46,135 nucleotides of DNA from an uncultured Flavobacterium sp. (GTDB lineage: Bacteria; Bacteroidota; Bacteroidia; Flavobacteriales; Flavobacteriaceae), in the NCBI GenBank assembly GCA_947626185.1, contig CANQRD010000007.1, positions 1 through 46,135 on the forward strand, given 5' to 3'. The notes under the pieces are model-generated. The model was not told the origin of the DNA and made no database searches. It saw only the letters and a program-made list of their open reading frames with translations. This document shows, in pieces, positions 8,645 through 17,791 of this stretch. Position 1 is the first letter of the stretch; each line of letters opens with the position of its first letter. A program made the position numbers and the translations under genes.

Positions 8645-10771
8645 ATGAAAAGAAAGGATTTACAACATCTTCAAATTGATACTTCTCAATTAAAGACAAC
8701 TACCGAGCCTTCTGATTTTATAACGGCAGAAGGTATTAAAGTTAATATAAAATATAGTCAAGACGATATTAAGACCATTGAGCATATTGGTTTTGCAGCC
8801 GGATTTGCACCCAATTTGCGCGGACCTTATAGTACAATGTACGTACAACGTCCTTGGACCATTCGTCAGTATGCAGGATTTTCTACAGCGGAAGAAAGTA
8901 ATGCTTTTTACAGAAGAAACTTAGCTGCGGGTCAGAAAGGTTTATCTGTTGCTTTTGATTTAGCTACCCATCGCGGATACGATTCAGATCATGAGCGCGT
9001 TGTTGGTGATGTTGGAAAAGCAGGAGTGGCTATTGATAGTGTGGAAGACATGAAAGTTCTTTTCGATCAAATTCCTTTAGGAGAAATGTCTGTCTCTATG
9101 ACCATGAATGGCGCTGTTTTACCAATAATGGCTTTTTATATTGTAGCTGCAATGGAGCAAGGAGTAGATCCAAAAATGTTATCAGGCACAATACAAAATG
9201 ATATTTTAAAAGAGTTTATGGTGCGTAATACTTATATTTATCCACCTACACCTTCAATGAAAATCATTGCAGATATCTTTGAATACACCAGTAATAATAT
9301 GCCAAAGTTTAACTCTATATCTATTTCAGGTTATCATATGCAAGAAGCTGGTGCAACTGCAGATATTGAGTTAGCTTACACATTGGCAGATGGTTTAGAA
9401 TACATTAGAACAGGATTAAACGCAGGAATGAAAATCGACGAATTTGCTCCCCGCCTTTCCTTTTTCTGGGCAATTGGAATGAACCATTTTATGGAAATTG
9501 CCAAAATGAGAGCTGCCCGAATGCTATGGGCAAAGCTTTTAAAGCAATTCAATCCTTTAAATGAAAAAACGTTAGCATTGCGTACGCATTGTCAAACTTC
9601 AGGATGGAGTTTAACCGAACAAGATCCTTTCAACAACGTAGCTCGTACAGCTATTGAAGCAGCAGCAGCGGCTTTTGGAGGAACACAATCATTGCATACC
9701 AATGCCTTAGACGAAGCAATTGCTTTACCAACTGATTTCTCAGCTCGTATTGCTCGTAATACACAAATTTTCTTACAAGAAGAAACTAAAATTTGTAAAA
9801 CGGTAGATCCATGGGCAGGTAGTTATTATGTTGAAAGCCTAACAAATGACATTGCACAAAAAGCTTGGGAACTAATTCAGGAAGTAGAAGAGTTGGGAGG
9901 AATGACCAAAGCAATTGAAGCAGGCATTCCAAAACTGAGAATTGAAGAAGCAGCAGCCAGAAAACAAGCACGTATTGACAGCGGACAAGATACAATTGTT
10001 GGAGTAAACAAATACCGTTTAGAAAAAGAAGATCCTCTTCATATCTTAGAGGTAGATAACCAAGCAGTTAGAAAACAACAAATTGATCGACTAAACGGAA
10101 TAAAAGCATCAAGAGATAATGCAAAAGTAACCGCGGCTTTGAACCAATTGACGGAATGTGCAAAAACAGGACAAGGCAACCTTTTAGCCCTAGCTGTAGA
10201 AGCAGCAAAAGAACGCGCTACTTTAGGGGAAATCAGCGATGCATTGGAAGAAATTTTTGGTCGATTCAAAGCACAAATTCAATCAGTAAGTGGTGTGTAT
10301 AGCAAAGAAATAAAAGACGACAGTAGCTTTCAGAAAGCGAAAGAGTTAGCCAATAAATTTGCAGAAATAGAAGGACGTCGTCCTCGTATAATGATTGCAA
10401 AAATGGGACAAGACGGTCACGACCGTGGTGCTAAAGTAGTTGCCACAGGTTATGCCGATGTTGGTTTTGATGTAGACATAGGTCCATTATTTCAAACACC
10501 TGCAGAAGCAGCAAAACAGGCGGTAGAAAATGATGTACATGCTTTAGGTGTATCTTCGCTTGCTGCCGGACATAAAACGCTGGTTCCACAAGTAATTGAA
10601 GAACTTAAAAAATATGGTAGAGACGATATTATGGTAATAGTTGGGGGAGTAATTCCTGCACAAGATTATCAATATTTATTTGACGCTGGCGCTGTAGCTG
10701 TTTTTGGTCCTGGAACAAAAATTAGCGATGCCGCTATTACAATATTAAACATTCTTTTAGACGAAGAATAA
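8645..10771 (+). CDS. mutB: Methylmalonyl-CoA mutase large (alpha) subunit
   Basis: Catalytic subunit of the B12-dependent mutase. The N-terminal TIM-barrel domain carries [33 protein letters not shown] and [18 protein letters not shown] for CoA and substrate binding. A linker follows, then the cobalamin domain (~575-700) with [20 protein letters not shown]: the DxHxxG motif supplies the lower axial His. [13 protein letters not shown] and [11 protein letters not shown] complete the B12 pocket. The 708-aa length is normal. Last gene of the udk-divIC-mutA-mutB unit, closed by a strong hairpin. Confidence 0.97.
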   Translation: MKRKDLQHLQIDTSQLKTTTEPSDFITAEGIKVNIKYSQDDIKTIEHIGFAAGFAPNLRGPYSTMYVQRPWTIRQYAGFSTAEESNAFYRRNLAAGQKGLSVAFDLATHRGYDSDHERVVGDVGKAGVAIDSVEDMKVLFDQIPLGEMSVSMTMNGAVLPIMAFYIVAAMEQGVDPKMLSGTIQNDILKEFMVRNTYIYPPTPSMKIIADIFEYTSNNMPKFNSISISGYHMQEAGATADIELAYTLADGLEYIRTGLNAGMKIDEFAPRLSFFWAIGMNHFMEIAKMRAARMLWAKLLKQFNPLNEKTLALRTHCQTSGWSLTEQDPFNNVARTAIEAAAAAFGGTQSLHTNALDEAIALPTDFSARIARNTQIFLQEETKICKTVDPWAGSYYVESLTNDIAQKAWELIQEVEELGGMTKAIEAGIPKLRIEEAAARKQARIDSGQDTIVGVNKYRLEKEDPLHILEVDNQAVRKQQIDRLNGIKASRDNAKVTAALNQLTECAKTGQGNLLALAVEAAKERATLGEISDALEEIFGRFKAQIQSVSGVYSKEIKDDSSFQKAKELANKFAEIEGRRPRIMIAKMGQDGHDRGAKVVATGYADVGFDVDIGPLFQTPAEAAKQAVENDVHALGVSSLAAGHKTLVPQVIEELKKYGRDDIMVIVGGVIPAQDYQYLFDAGAVAVFGPGTKISDAAITILNILLDEE

Positions 10772-10774
10772 AAT

Positions 10775-10806
10775 AAAAAAGCTTTCGAGAAATCGAAAGC
10801 TTTTTT
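10775..10806. terminator. Bidirectional terminator between mutB and the rluA-like gene
   Basis: AAAAAAGCTTTCGA / TCGAAAGCTTTTTT with a four-base loop GAAA. T-tracts occur on both strands and the flanking genes converge. Confidence 0.9.
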
Positions 10807-10815
10807 TATATCTAT

Positions 10816-11514
10816 TTATTTTGGTTCAATCACATTCCAAATTACTTCATCTGGTGTAGGTGCAACAATATACAATTCCTCTTTTTTTACTGGATGTGTA
10901 AAGCGAAGTGAGCGCGCATGAAGATGAATTCCACCATCTGGATTACTACGATCAAATCCGTATTTTAAATCGCCTTTAATCGGACAACCAACAGCTGCCA
11001 ATTGACAGCGAATTTGATGATGCCTTCCTGTAAAAAGATCTATTTCTAAAGCAGAATATTTCTTTAATTGATGAAATAACTTATAACTCAATTTTGCCTT
11101 TTTACTATTAGGCACTTCTTTTTTATGGGCCTTAGAAGTATTGTTTTTAGGATTTCTTGTTAAATAGTGCTCCAAAGTTTCTTCAACTTGTGGTGGAGCA
11201 TCTTTTACCACTGCCCAATATGTTTTTTTTGTTTCTCTATTTTTAAACGATTCGTTTAAACGGCTAAGTGCCTTCGATGTTTTAGCAAAAACAACCAATC
11301 CGGAAGTTGGACGGTCCAATCGATGAACAACACCCAAAAAAACTTCGCCAGGTTTATTATATTTTATTTTTATGTATTGCTTTACAATATCGCTCAATGG
11401 TTTATCTCCTGTTTTATCACCCTGAACAATATCTCCTACTCGTTTATTAACCACAATAATGTGATTATCTTCATGCAAAACCTCTAAATTATCTGGTGTA
11501 GAAACAACTTTCAT
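10816..11514 (-). CDS. RluA-family RNA pseudouridine synthase
   Basis: Converts a specific uridine in structured RNA to pseudouridine. The catalytic motif HRLDRPTSGLVVFAK (~residue 63) contains the essential Asp; GRHHQIRCQLAAVGCPIKGDLKYG and HLHARSLRFTHPVKKEEL complete the family signature. At 232 aa it is short and lacks an N-terminal S4 domain, as in the RluA/RluC-like single-domain subset. Substrate (rRNA or tRNA position) cannot be assigned. It lies downstream of panB on the same strand, separated by a hairpin. Confidence 0.92.
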   Translation of the reverse strand: MKVVSTPDNLEVLHEDNHIIVVNKRVGDIVQGDKTGDKPLSDIVKQYIKIKYNKPGEVFLGVVHRLDRPTSGLVVFAKTSKALSRLNESFKNRETKKTYWAVVKDAPPQVEETLEHYLTRNPKNNTSKAHKKEVPNSKKAKLSYKLFHQLKKYSALEIDLFTGRHHQIRCQLAAVGCPIKGDLKYGFDRSNPDGGIHLHARSLRFTHPVKKEELYIVAPTPDEVIWNVIEPK

Positions 11515-11532
11515 TACAATTGATTTTAAAAT

Positions 11533-11564
11533 AAAATATCCTTTTGCAAAGAAAAGGATATTTT
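11533..11564 (-). terminator. Hairpin between panB and the rluA-like gene
   Basis: Perfect 13-bp stem AAAATATCCTTTT / AAAAGGATATTTT with loop GCAAAG. The stem is AT-rich and the T-run after it on the minus strand is short, so it may be a weak terminator or processing site for panB. Confidence 0.55.
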
Positions 11565-11586
11565 AGAATTCAATAATTACTATTGA

Positions 11587-12405
11587 TTAATATTGTTCGT
11601 TTTCGTTTGGAAAATCAACTGATTTTACATCTTCTACGTATTGAGCAACGGCATTTTTCATTTCGTCATACACATTCATATAACGACGTAAAAATTTTGG
11701 ACTAAATTCGTGTGTCAGACCAATCATATCATGTGTTACCAATACCTGACCATCTACCCCATTTCCTGCACCAATACCAATTACAGGAATCGAAATACTT
11801 TCTGCCACTTTTTTTGCCAGTGCAGCTGGTATTTTTTCTAATACAACAGCAAAACATCCTATCTCTTCTAACATTTTAGCATCGGCAAGTAATTGTTCTG
11901 CTTCTTCTTCTTCTTTTGCTCTTACAGTATATGTTCCAAATTTATATATCGATTGTGGTGTAAGACCTAAATGCCCCATTACAGGCACACCTGCGTCCAA
12001 AATGCGTTTTATTCCTTCTCTAATTTCTTCTCCACCCTCCATTTTTACAGCATGCGCACCACTTTCTTTCATGATACGAATAGCTGAACGCAAGGCTTCT
12101 TTAGGGTCTGATTGATAAGAACCAAATGGTAAATCTACAACAATAAGTGCTCTGTCAGCTCCGCGTACTACAGATTGTGCATGGTAAATCATCTGATCTA
12201 AAGTAATTGGTAACGTAGTTTCATGACCCGCCATAACGTTACTTGCAGAATCTCCCACAAGCATTACATCAATACCACCTGCTTCTAATACTTTTGCCAT
12301 CGAATAATCGTAACAAGTAAGCATAGAGATTTTTTCTCCGTTAGCTTTCATATCAATTAGCGACTTGGTTGTCACTTTTTTATAATCTTTCTTAGCTACT
12401 GACAT
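11587..12405 (-). CDS. panB: 3-methyl-2-oxobutanoate hydroxymethyltransferase
   Basis: First committed step of pantothenate (vitamin B5/CoA) synthesis: transfers a hydroxymethyl group from methylene-tetrahydrofolate to alpha-ketoisovalerate, giving ketopantoate. Motifs: [32 protein letters not shown] (metal-binding Asp), [35 protein letters not shown] and [23 protein letters not shown]. The length of 272 aa is typical. No other pan gene is nearby, so it is not part of a panBC operon here. Confidence 0.96.
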   Translation of the reverse strand: MSVAKKDYKKVTTKSLIDMKANGEKISMLTCYDYSMAKVLEAGGIDVMLVGDSASNVMAGHETTLPITLDQMIYHAQSVVRGADRALIVVDLPFGSYQSDPKEALRSAIRIMKESGAHAVKMEGGEEIREGIKRILDAGVPVMGHLGLTPQSIYKFGTYTVRAKEEEEAEQLLADAKMLEEIGCFAVVLEKIPAALAKKVAESISIPVIGIGAGNGVDGQVLVTHDMIGLTHEFSPKFLRRYMNVYDEMKNAVAQYVEDVKSVDFPNENEQY

Positions 12406-12724
12406 TTGTTGTTTGTTTTATGATTTGATTGTAAAAGTAGAATAAAAAGAGTTGATATAAAAAGATTAGCAGTATAAATTCATTTTTATCTCAAAAACAA
12501 CAGTAAAAAGCATTCTTTTATTGAAACAATCATAGTATGAGAAACAATACATGAAATAACTTTTTATGTATGTAATTAACAAAAAAACAATAAATTACCT
12601 CCGAGGTATCGCATTAGTCAAAAAGATAGTAGTAAATAATTTGTATACAGTATCGTCTGTAGGTACAAAACACTAAATGTAATGAATTATAATAAAGAAG
12701 GAAGCACTAGCTTTCATTTTTGTT
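12406..12724. other. Intergenic region upstream of panB, nothing recognised
   Basis: A 319-bp AT-rich gap between panB and the MutS-like gene, both on the minus strand. A near-consensus TACTTTTA at 12432-12439 (minus) could be the panB -7 box. The segment around 12600-12660 is slightly more GC-rich and has a small dyad, ACCTCCGAGGT, but only a 22-codon ORF without a start, so I assign no gene. Confidence 0.4.
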
Positions 12725-14503
12725 TTAATCAATAATATGCATTTTTTTCATGATAAATGTCGCATTTTTGTTCTGACAAACTCCATCTCTAATTTTATAA
12801 TCAAAATATAAATCATTGTTTTTTATTTCTACTTCAAAACATTTATTAATCAAAATTTCTGGATATTCATTTGTTGTATTACAAACTTCCAAATCATGTG
12901 TTGCAATTATTCCATACGTTTTTTCGCGTACTAATTTTTGAATTACTCCAATGGTTCCACTTTGTTTATCATCCGAATTTGTACCTCTCAAAATTTCATC
13001 CAACAACACAAAGCACGATTGTTTTTGTACTTGCTCAATAATTAGCTGTAAACGTTTTACCTCAGCATAAAAATACGATTCACTATCTTCTAACGAATCC
13101 GTTAATCTCATTGAAACAAATAATGGCAACGGAAAAAATGTTGCCTCGGTAGCACAAATTGGTGCGCCAATTCCTGCCAATACTAAGTTTACACCAATTG
13201 TACGCAAAAATGTACTTTTTCCTGACATATTGGATCCAGTAAGAATAACAAAGCGATGATTGGTAAAATTAATTGAATTTGTAACTCGTTTTTTCGCATT
13301 TAACAACGGATGCCCTAAATTTTCAAAAGACATTGATTGATTATCGCTAATATTAGGAAATGCATACGATGAATTGTTGTAAGTATAATTTGCCAACGAA
13401 TTGAACGCTTCTACCTCACCAACAACTTCCATGGTTGTTTGTACCAAATGGCCATGTTTTTTTTTCCAATTTAAAAATTTATTCAATGTATGAACATGAA
13501 ATTGAAATACACCATTAAATAAGATGGATACAAATAAATTAGCGACTGTTTCTAATTGTTCAAATAAACGCGAAAGTTTTTTTAACTCAATGCTTGCCTG
13601 AAAAGAATCACTTTTAATGCGCTTTTGAAATTCATGCATGCGCAACGATTGAAATGATTCTTGTTCAATGCGTTTTATTATTGCGCTATAACTTTCAATG
13701 GTTTCGTGTATTTTTTCTACTCCGCCTAATTCAGTTTGAATAACTCTAACTTTTGCCATCGACAAAATTAAATTGATTGAAAAGAAAGTAGATGCTAAAT
13801 ATCCCCATAAAATGGTAGATGAATCTACAAAATAAGCAATTGACGACAATACGAAAAGCAACGGAAAAACATAAGCAAAAAATAATGTTACTCTACTCAA
13901 TTGTGTTGTATTTGACAAACTCCAAGTTTTTAATCTATCGTAAACATCTTTATTAAGATTCGACAATCGGCTGTAAGCATAAATTTCTTGTCGCCACTCT
14001 AATTTACTCGTCAATTCTTTTATCAATTCTTGATTTAAAACAATATCATCAGCTTTTAAATGATGTTTTAACATCTCTGCTAAAACCTCTTCACCTTTAT
14101 AAGAAGCTGTTCTGTTGATGTATTGATAAATTGATTTCTTGCCAAAAATATCCAAATCAAATGTGTATGAATGATCGGTGGTTTGAAACATTAAACCATC
14201 ATTTACACTCCATTTATCATTTTCTAAAAAATCATGTTCTTCTTCATTAATATCCATCAGTGCTTTTGCATAACGTAAATGCCAAGACAATTTTGCATGA
14301 ATGCGCAAAAACACAACAAAAACAATTACTAAACTACCTGTAACATATAAATAATTATAATTTGCCTGAGAAACAGACAAATAAAAACAGTAAACAATGC
14401 TTAGAAAAACGAATAATCTAATTGCACCAATTGTTTTATACTTTTTACGAATACTATTATATCGATCTTGAAAAAGCATTTGCCTTTTTTGATATCCTTC
14501 CAT
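12725..14503 (-). CDS. Membrane-anchored MutS-like ATPase (MutS domain V protein)
   Basis: The C-terminal part is a MutS-type ABC ATPase: P-loop ILTGSNMSGKSTFLRTIGVN, Walker B CFVLLDEILRGTNSDDKQ, and the His-loop IIATHD. The upstream MutS mismatch-recognition domain is absent. Instead, the N-terminal ~250 residues hold two pairs of hydrophobic segments (RLFVFLSIVYCFYLSV; YLYVTGSLVIVFVVFLRI; LFFAYVFPLLFVLSSIAYFV; WGYLASTFFSINLILSM) joined by the helical core. I start at ATG 14503, because the ORF-track TTG at 14527 lies inside a consensus -7 box. It is not canonical MutS; a direct role in mismatch repair is unproven. Confidence 0.88.
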   Translation of the reverse strand: MEGYQKRQMLFQDRYNSIRKKYKTIGAIRLFVFLSIVYCFYLSVSQANYNYLYVTGSLVIVFVVFLRIHAKLSWHLRYAKALMDINEEEHDFLENDKWSVNDGLMFQTTDHSYTFDLDIFGKKSIYQYINRTASYKGEEVLAEMLKHHLKADDIVLNQELIKELTSKLEWRQEIYAYSRLSNLNKDVYDRLKTWSLSNTTQLSRVTLFFAYVFPLLFVLSSIAYFVDSSTILWGYLASTFFSINLILSMAKVRVIQTELGGVEKIHETIESYSAIIKRIEQESFQSLRMHEFQKRIKSDSFQASIELKKLSRLFEQLETVANLFVSILFNGVFQFHVHTLNKFLNWKKKHGHLVQTTMEVVGEVEAFNSLANYTYNNSSYAFPNISDNQSMSFENLGHPLLNAKKRVTNSINFTNHRFVILTGSNMSGKSTFLRTIGVNLVLAGIGAPICATEATFFPLPLFVSMRLTDSLEDSESYFYAEVKRLQLIIEQVQKQSCFVLLDEILRGTNSDDKQSGTIGVIQKLVREKTYGIIATHDLEVCNTTNEYPEILINKCFEVEIKNNDLYFDYKIRDGVCQNKNATFIMKKMHIID

Positions 14504-14524
14504 AATTATTTTTTTGAAGAAAAA

Positions 14525-14554
14525 CAAATATACTCATTTAAAGAAACTAGTTAC
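14525..14554 (-). promoter_or_regulatory. Predicted promoter of the MutS-like gene
   Basis: On the minus strand TTG (14552-14554) is followed after 19 bp by TATATTTG (14525-14532), an exact match to the Bacteroidota consensus. It sets the start codon at ATG 14503. Confidence 0.65.
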
Positions 14555-14917
14555 AATGTATATTCATTTCTATTATCTATTGGGTGTAATTATTTGTAGT
14601 AAAATAGATTAATCAAATATTATTCAACATCACGGTTTTTAGAATTTGAAAGTTATTTCATCGGATAATATTCCGTTGAAGATTTGTACTTCAACAGAAC
14701 TCCATCATGTTCATTTTTTTGAAAAACGAAAAACAACAAATTCTTTATACTTACAGATCGTCAAGGTTTACCATTAGCTATGTCAAAACCGCTAGCAGGA
14801 AATTACAATGATTTATTTAATATAGAAGTCTATTACAAAACTAGAAAGTCAAGATAACTTCAATATTTTGCAGGTATAATTACAATTTTTCAATGTAAAA
14901 AAATTCAAAGATTTTAA
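14528..14917. other. Intergenic region with an insertion relic
   Basis: About 390 bp between the divergent MutS-like and ybaB genes. Apart from the MutS-like promoter at its left edge and the transposase relic at 14723-14857, I see no gene or structured element here. Confidence 0.4.
14723..14857 (+). pseudogene. Relic of a DDE transposase (IS4/IS5-type)
   Basis: One frame reads KTKNNKFFILTDRQGLPLAM and continues SKPLAGNYNDLFNIE, ending at TAA (14855-14857). This resembles the region around the second catalytic Asp in IS5-type transposases of Bacteroidota, whose pattern is roughly LTDxQGxPLAxxxxxGNxxDL. The preceding bases in the adjacent frame read EKRKTTNSLYL, which fits such proteins better and joins LTDRQG by a one-base shift near 14750. 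Only about 45 residues remain, with no start and no flanking inverted repeats seen. It is a dead fragment of an old insertion. The family assignment is from memory of the motif, not from a search. Confidence 0.65.
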
Positions 14918-14925
14918 TACATTTG
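14918..14925 (+). promoter_or_regulatory. Predicted -7 box (TACATTTG) of ybaB
   Basis: Exact TAnnTTTG located 28 bp before the ybaB ATG. No TTG at normal spacing was found. Confidence 0.45.
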
Positions 14926-14953
14926 CGCTACATAAACATTTAAAATATTAGAC

Positions 14954-15277
14954 ATGTTCGGTGACTTAATGGGAATGATGGGCAAGCTACAAGAGACCCA
15001 AGCCAAAATTGAAGAAACTAAAAAAAGATTGGATACAATTCTTATAGATGAAAAAAGTAATGACGGTTTATTAGAAGTAACCCTTACTGCTAATAGAACT
15101 ATTCGTTCATTATCTATCTCAGAAGAATTAATGGAAGATAAAGATCAATTGGAAGATTATTTAGTAATGGTTTTAAATAGAGCTATAGAAAAAGCGACTA
15201 CTATCCACGAAGCAGAACTGGCTGCAGCTGCAAAAGACGGAATGCCTAATATTCCTGGACTTGACCTATTTAAATAA
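14954..15277 (+). CDS. YbaB/EbfC family nucleoid-associated protein
   Basis: Small dimeric DNA-binding protein of the YbaB/EbfC family. The start [26 protein letters not shown] is the usual long N-terminal helix, [19 protein letters not shown] is the central strand region, and [24 protein letters not shown] the C-terminal helix. The 107-aa size is typical. In many bacteria it lies next to dnaX-recR; here it is followed 4 bp later by a DUF4369 lipoprotein gene, so that link is absent. Confidence 0.92.
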   Translation: MFGDLMGMMGKLQETQAKIEETKKRLDTILIDEKSNDGLLEVTLTANRTIRSLSISEELMEDKDQLEDYLVMVLNRAIEKATTIHEAELAAAAKDGMPNIPGLDLFK

Positions 15278-15281
15278 AAGT

Positions 15282-16013
15282 ATGATAAGAAATTTTATTG
15301 CTGGTTTATTAACCATTAGTACAATATTCTTTATTTCGTGCAACAAAGAAATAAAAGAAAACACCAACCTTACAATTACAGGAAAAGTTGATGGACTAAA
15401 ACAAGGAAAAGTTTATTTATACCAAGTACAGGATACTTCTTTTGTAATAATAGATTCAGTTGTTGTACAAGGAAAAGAGGCTAATTTTGTTTTCAATCAT
15501 TATATTGATTCTCCAGAAATGCTGTTCTTAACTTTAGACAGAGGACACAGCCAATCTGTAGATAATCAAATATCTTTCTTTGCAGAGCCTGGGCAAATGA
15601 CAGTGGAAACAACATTGAAAAACTTCTATAAAGACGCTAAAATTACTGGTTCAAAAAATGACGAATTATACAAAAATTATTTAAAGTCTAGATCAATAAT
15701 TACTGATAGACAAAATGAATTACTTGTCGCGATTTTTGAAGCACAAAAAGCTAATAATTCTTCTAAAATTGATAGTTTAGATATAGTAAGCAAACGTCTT
15801 AACGCTCGCTTATATTTAAATGCATTAAACTTTGCAATGATTAATAAAGATGCTGATATAGCACCTTATATTGCTCTTACCGAATTATATGATAGAAACA
15901 TTAAATATTTAGATACTATCTATAATTCTCTTTCTCCTGAAATAATGAAACACAAATATGCTAAAAGTTTAGGTGAATTTATTCAACAAAGAAAACAAGA
16001 AGAAAATAACTAA
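15282..16013 (+). CDS. DUF4369-domain lipoprotein
   Basis: The signal peptide MIRNFIAGLLTISTIFFISC ends in a lipobox (FISC), so the product should be a lipoprotein. A DUF4369 beta-sandwich follows at ~32-130: LTITGKVDGLKQGKVYLYQV, FVIIDSVVVQG, ISFFAEPGQMTVE. In Bacteroidota this domain often precedes a thioredoxin-like domain, but here the C-terminal half (~130-244) is helical and has no CxxC, so the thiol-disulfide part is missing. I start at ATG 15282, not the ORF-track TTG 15261 that overlaps ybaB. Function is unknown. Confidence 0.88.
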   Translation: MIRNFIAGLLTISTIFFISCNKEIKENTNLTITGKVDGLKQGKVYLYQVQDTSFVIIDSVVVQGKEANFVFNHYIDSPEMLFLTLDRGHSQSVDNQISFFAEPGQMTVETTLKNFYKDAKITGSKNDELYKNYLKSRSIITDRQNELLVAIFEAQKANNSSKIDSLDIVSKRLNARLYLNALNFAMINKDADIAPYIALTELYDRNIKYLDTIYNSLSPEIMKHKYAKSLGEFIQQRKQEENN

Positions 16014-16049
16014 AATAGAAAAACCCTTTGAACAAGGGTTTTTCTATTT
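16013..16049. terminator. Bidirectional terminator between the DUF4369 and sigma-factor genes
   Basis: Sixteen-base-pair perfect stem AAATAGAAAAACCCTT / AAGGGTTTTTCTATTT with loop TGAAC, placed between two convergent genes. Confidence 0.85.
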
Positions 16050-16623
16050 ATAAGGTAAAATTATTATCTATTTGATTAATTATTATTTCTGAAAGCAACT
16101 TTTTTGCTCTCATTATTTTAACCTTTACATTATTCAAAGGTTCGTTTAAGAGAACGGCTATTTCGTTATAAGATAATTCCTGAAAAAAACGCAACTCAAT
16201 CACTTCTTGATAATGAGGTTTTAGCAACTTAATATAGTTTTTAAAAATTATTAAGTTTTGTTCTCTTATCAGTTCTTCTTCAATCGTTTTACTATCATCA
16301 ACAATATTGTTTATCCGTTCTTGCTCTTCATTAATATCAAAAAAGAAAATATATTTCTTTTTCCTCAACAGATCAATATGTGTGTTTTTTGCAATAGTTA
16401 ATAACCAAGTATTAAATCCATATTCATCATTATACGATTGAATATTGCTAAAAGCTTTTGAAAAAGTTTCAATAGTAATATCTTCTGCATCAGCTTCATT
16501 CATGGTTCGTTTAAACGTAAAGTTGTAAACTTCTGACCAATATTCATTCAAAAGTGATGTAAAAGCAGGCTGATCTCCTTTTTTTGCTAATTCAATACGA
16601 TTACTCAAGGTGTTACTTTTCAA
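16048..16623 (-). CDS. ECF-type RNA polymerase sigma-70 factor
   Basis: A 191-aa protein with sigma region 2 (AFTSLLNEYWSEVYNFTFKR, EADAEDITIETFSKAF, then TWLLTIAKNTHIDLLRKKK) and region 4 helix-turn-helix (LKPHYQEVIELRFFQELSYNEIAVLLNEPLNNVKVKIMRAKKLL); regions 1 and 3 are absent, as in ECF sigmas. The start is TTG at 16623, overlapping the stop of the upstream glycosyltransferase gene as TTGA, which implies coupled translation. No anti-sigma gene follows; the unit ends at a terminator. Target promoters are unknown. Confidence 0.93.
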   Translation of the reverse strand: MKSNTLSNRIELAKKGDQPAFTSLLNEYWSEVYNFTFKRTMNEADAEDITIETFSKAFSNIQSYNDEYGFNTWLLTIAKNTHIDLLRKKKYIFFFDINEEQERINNIVDDSKTIEEELIREQNLIIFKNYIKLLKPHYQEVIELRFFQELSYNEIAVLLNEPLNNVKVKIMRAKKLLSEIIINQIDNNFTL

Positions 16624-17726
16624 CTTTTTCTAAATGATATAAATTGCTTAATCGAAATATAATTGCTGGCTATTATCTGAATAAATTCAATTATTGGATA
16701 AGCAAAAAGCAGGTCTTTTTCGTTAAATTTCTTAAATAGTTTATTGTAATAAATAAACGTTATAAGATATCTGACTACCAAAAGAACAACTACTACTTCC
16801 CAATTATACAAATTAACTAATAAAACGGTACAAACCAAATAAAAAAGCAAGGTACTAAAATTATATATTCTCAATTTTAATTGCGTAAAAAAGCCTAATC
16901 TTTTAATCAATAAATTAATTTCATTTTGCTTGTTAAAATTAGTTTTCCAACTATATTTTTCATCTAAAATAGTAGTACTATCTGCAGTATAAATTGTTAC
17001 TGTGTTTGATGATGTACTTATTTGTCGAATAAACTCTTGCTCTTCTCCTCTGTCAATTTTCATTTGTTTGATAAAACCATTTGCTTTAAAAAACAGTTCT
17101 TTTGTATAACCTTGATTATAATTATTTCCGTGAATTGGTTTGTGAAATTCAGTCCAAGAAAAATTATTCAAACTTTCTAGAAAAAATAAGTAACGTGCAT
17201 ATTTATTACTTAATTTTCCTTTTATCTTTTGAATAGTTGTATGACCAATTACTATATTTTTCTTAAAAGTAAATTGTCCAAACATCGAAGCTAACCACAT
17301 TTTACTATTAGGACTAGCATTGGGTTCTAAAAACAATAAATAATCAAAACGCGCTACTTTTATTCCTAAGGTTAATGCATATTTTTTGTTCCCCCAAAAA
17401 GCTTCATTATTCTCTACATTTACTAATCGAATAAAAGGATATGCAGCAGCATAAGCTTCTAAAATAGATAAGCTATTATCTTCAGAAGCATTATTTACTA
17501 AAACAATTTCAAATGCAGTATAATTTTGTTCTATTAAAGTGGTTAAAAAAGAAGCTAATTCTTCTTCATTGTCTTTTACATAAACAATTACAGAAACTGG
17601 AATCGAACTATTTTTCTGCTTTGTTTTTGACAATTTTTTAAATGCTATACTACTATACAACAACAGAAAGTACAAGAAATGAAAAGAGACAATTCCAATG
17701 AACAGATAAAACAAAATAAGTAACAT
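16620..17726 (-). CDS. Family 2 glycosyltransferase, membrane-bound
   Basis: A GT-A fold domain: PVSVIVYVKDNEEELASFL, then FEIVLVNNASEDNSL, and FDYLLFLEPNASPNS at the usual DxD position (here EPN). The acceptor region ends with DRGEEQEFIRQI. One hydrophobic segment at the N terminus (residues ~1-22) and two to three near the C terminus (~285-345) suggest an integral inner-membrane enzyme. Donor and acceptor are not predictable. It has its own promoter in the 65-bp gap after murB and overlaps the sigma-factor gene by 4 bp, so the two are one unit. Confidence 0.9.
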   Translation of the reverse strand: MLLILFYLFIGIVSFHFLYFLLLYSSIAFKKLSKTKQKNSSIPVSVIVYVKDNEEELASFLTTLIEQNYTAFEIVLVNNASEDNSLSILEAYAAAYPFIRLVNVENNEAFWGNKKYALTLGIKVARFDYLLFLEPNASPNSKMWLASMFGQFTFKKNIVIGHTTIQKIKGKLSNKYARYLFFLESLNNFSWTEFHKPIHGNNYNQGYTKELFFKANGFIKQMKIDRGEEQEFIRQISTSSNTVTIYTADSTTILDEKYSWKTNFNKQNEINLLIKRLGFFTQLKLRIYNFSTLLFYLVCTVLLVNLYNWEVVVVLLVVRYLITFIYYNKLFKKFNEKDLLFAYPIIEFIQIIASNYISIKQFISFRKS

Positions 17727-17755
17727 AGTAAATGGGTATATTTTTTACAGGAGGT

Positions 17756-17785
17756 CAAAGGTATTAATAATTCAATTTTCTACAA
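17756..17785 (-). promoter_or_regulatory. Predicted promoter of the glycosyltransferase/sigma unit
   Basis: On the minus strand TTG (17783-17785), 19 bp, then TACCTTTG (17756-17763). This is a full match to the Bacteroidota consensus and lies 29 bp before the glycosyltransferase ATG. Confidence 0.65.
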
Positions 17786-17791
17786 TGCATC

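Noticed and set aside
12590-12680. Possible gene remnant (22 codons on the minus strand)
   Set aside because: No start codon, no recognisable motif; may be chance.
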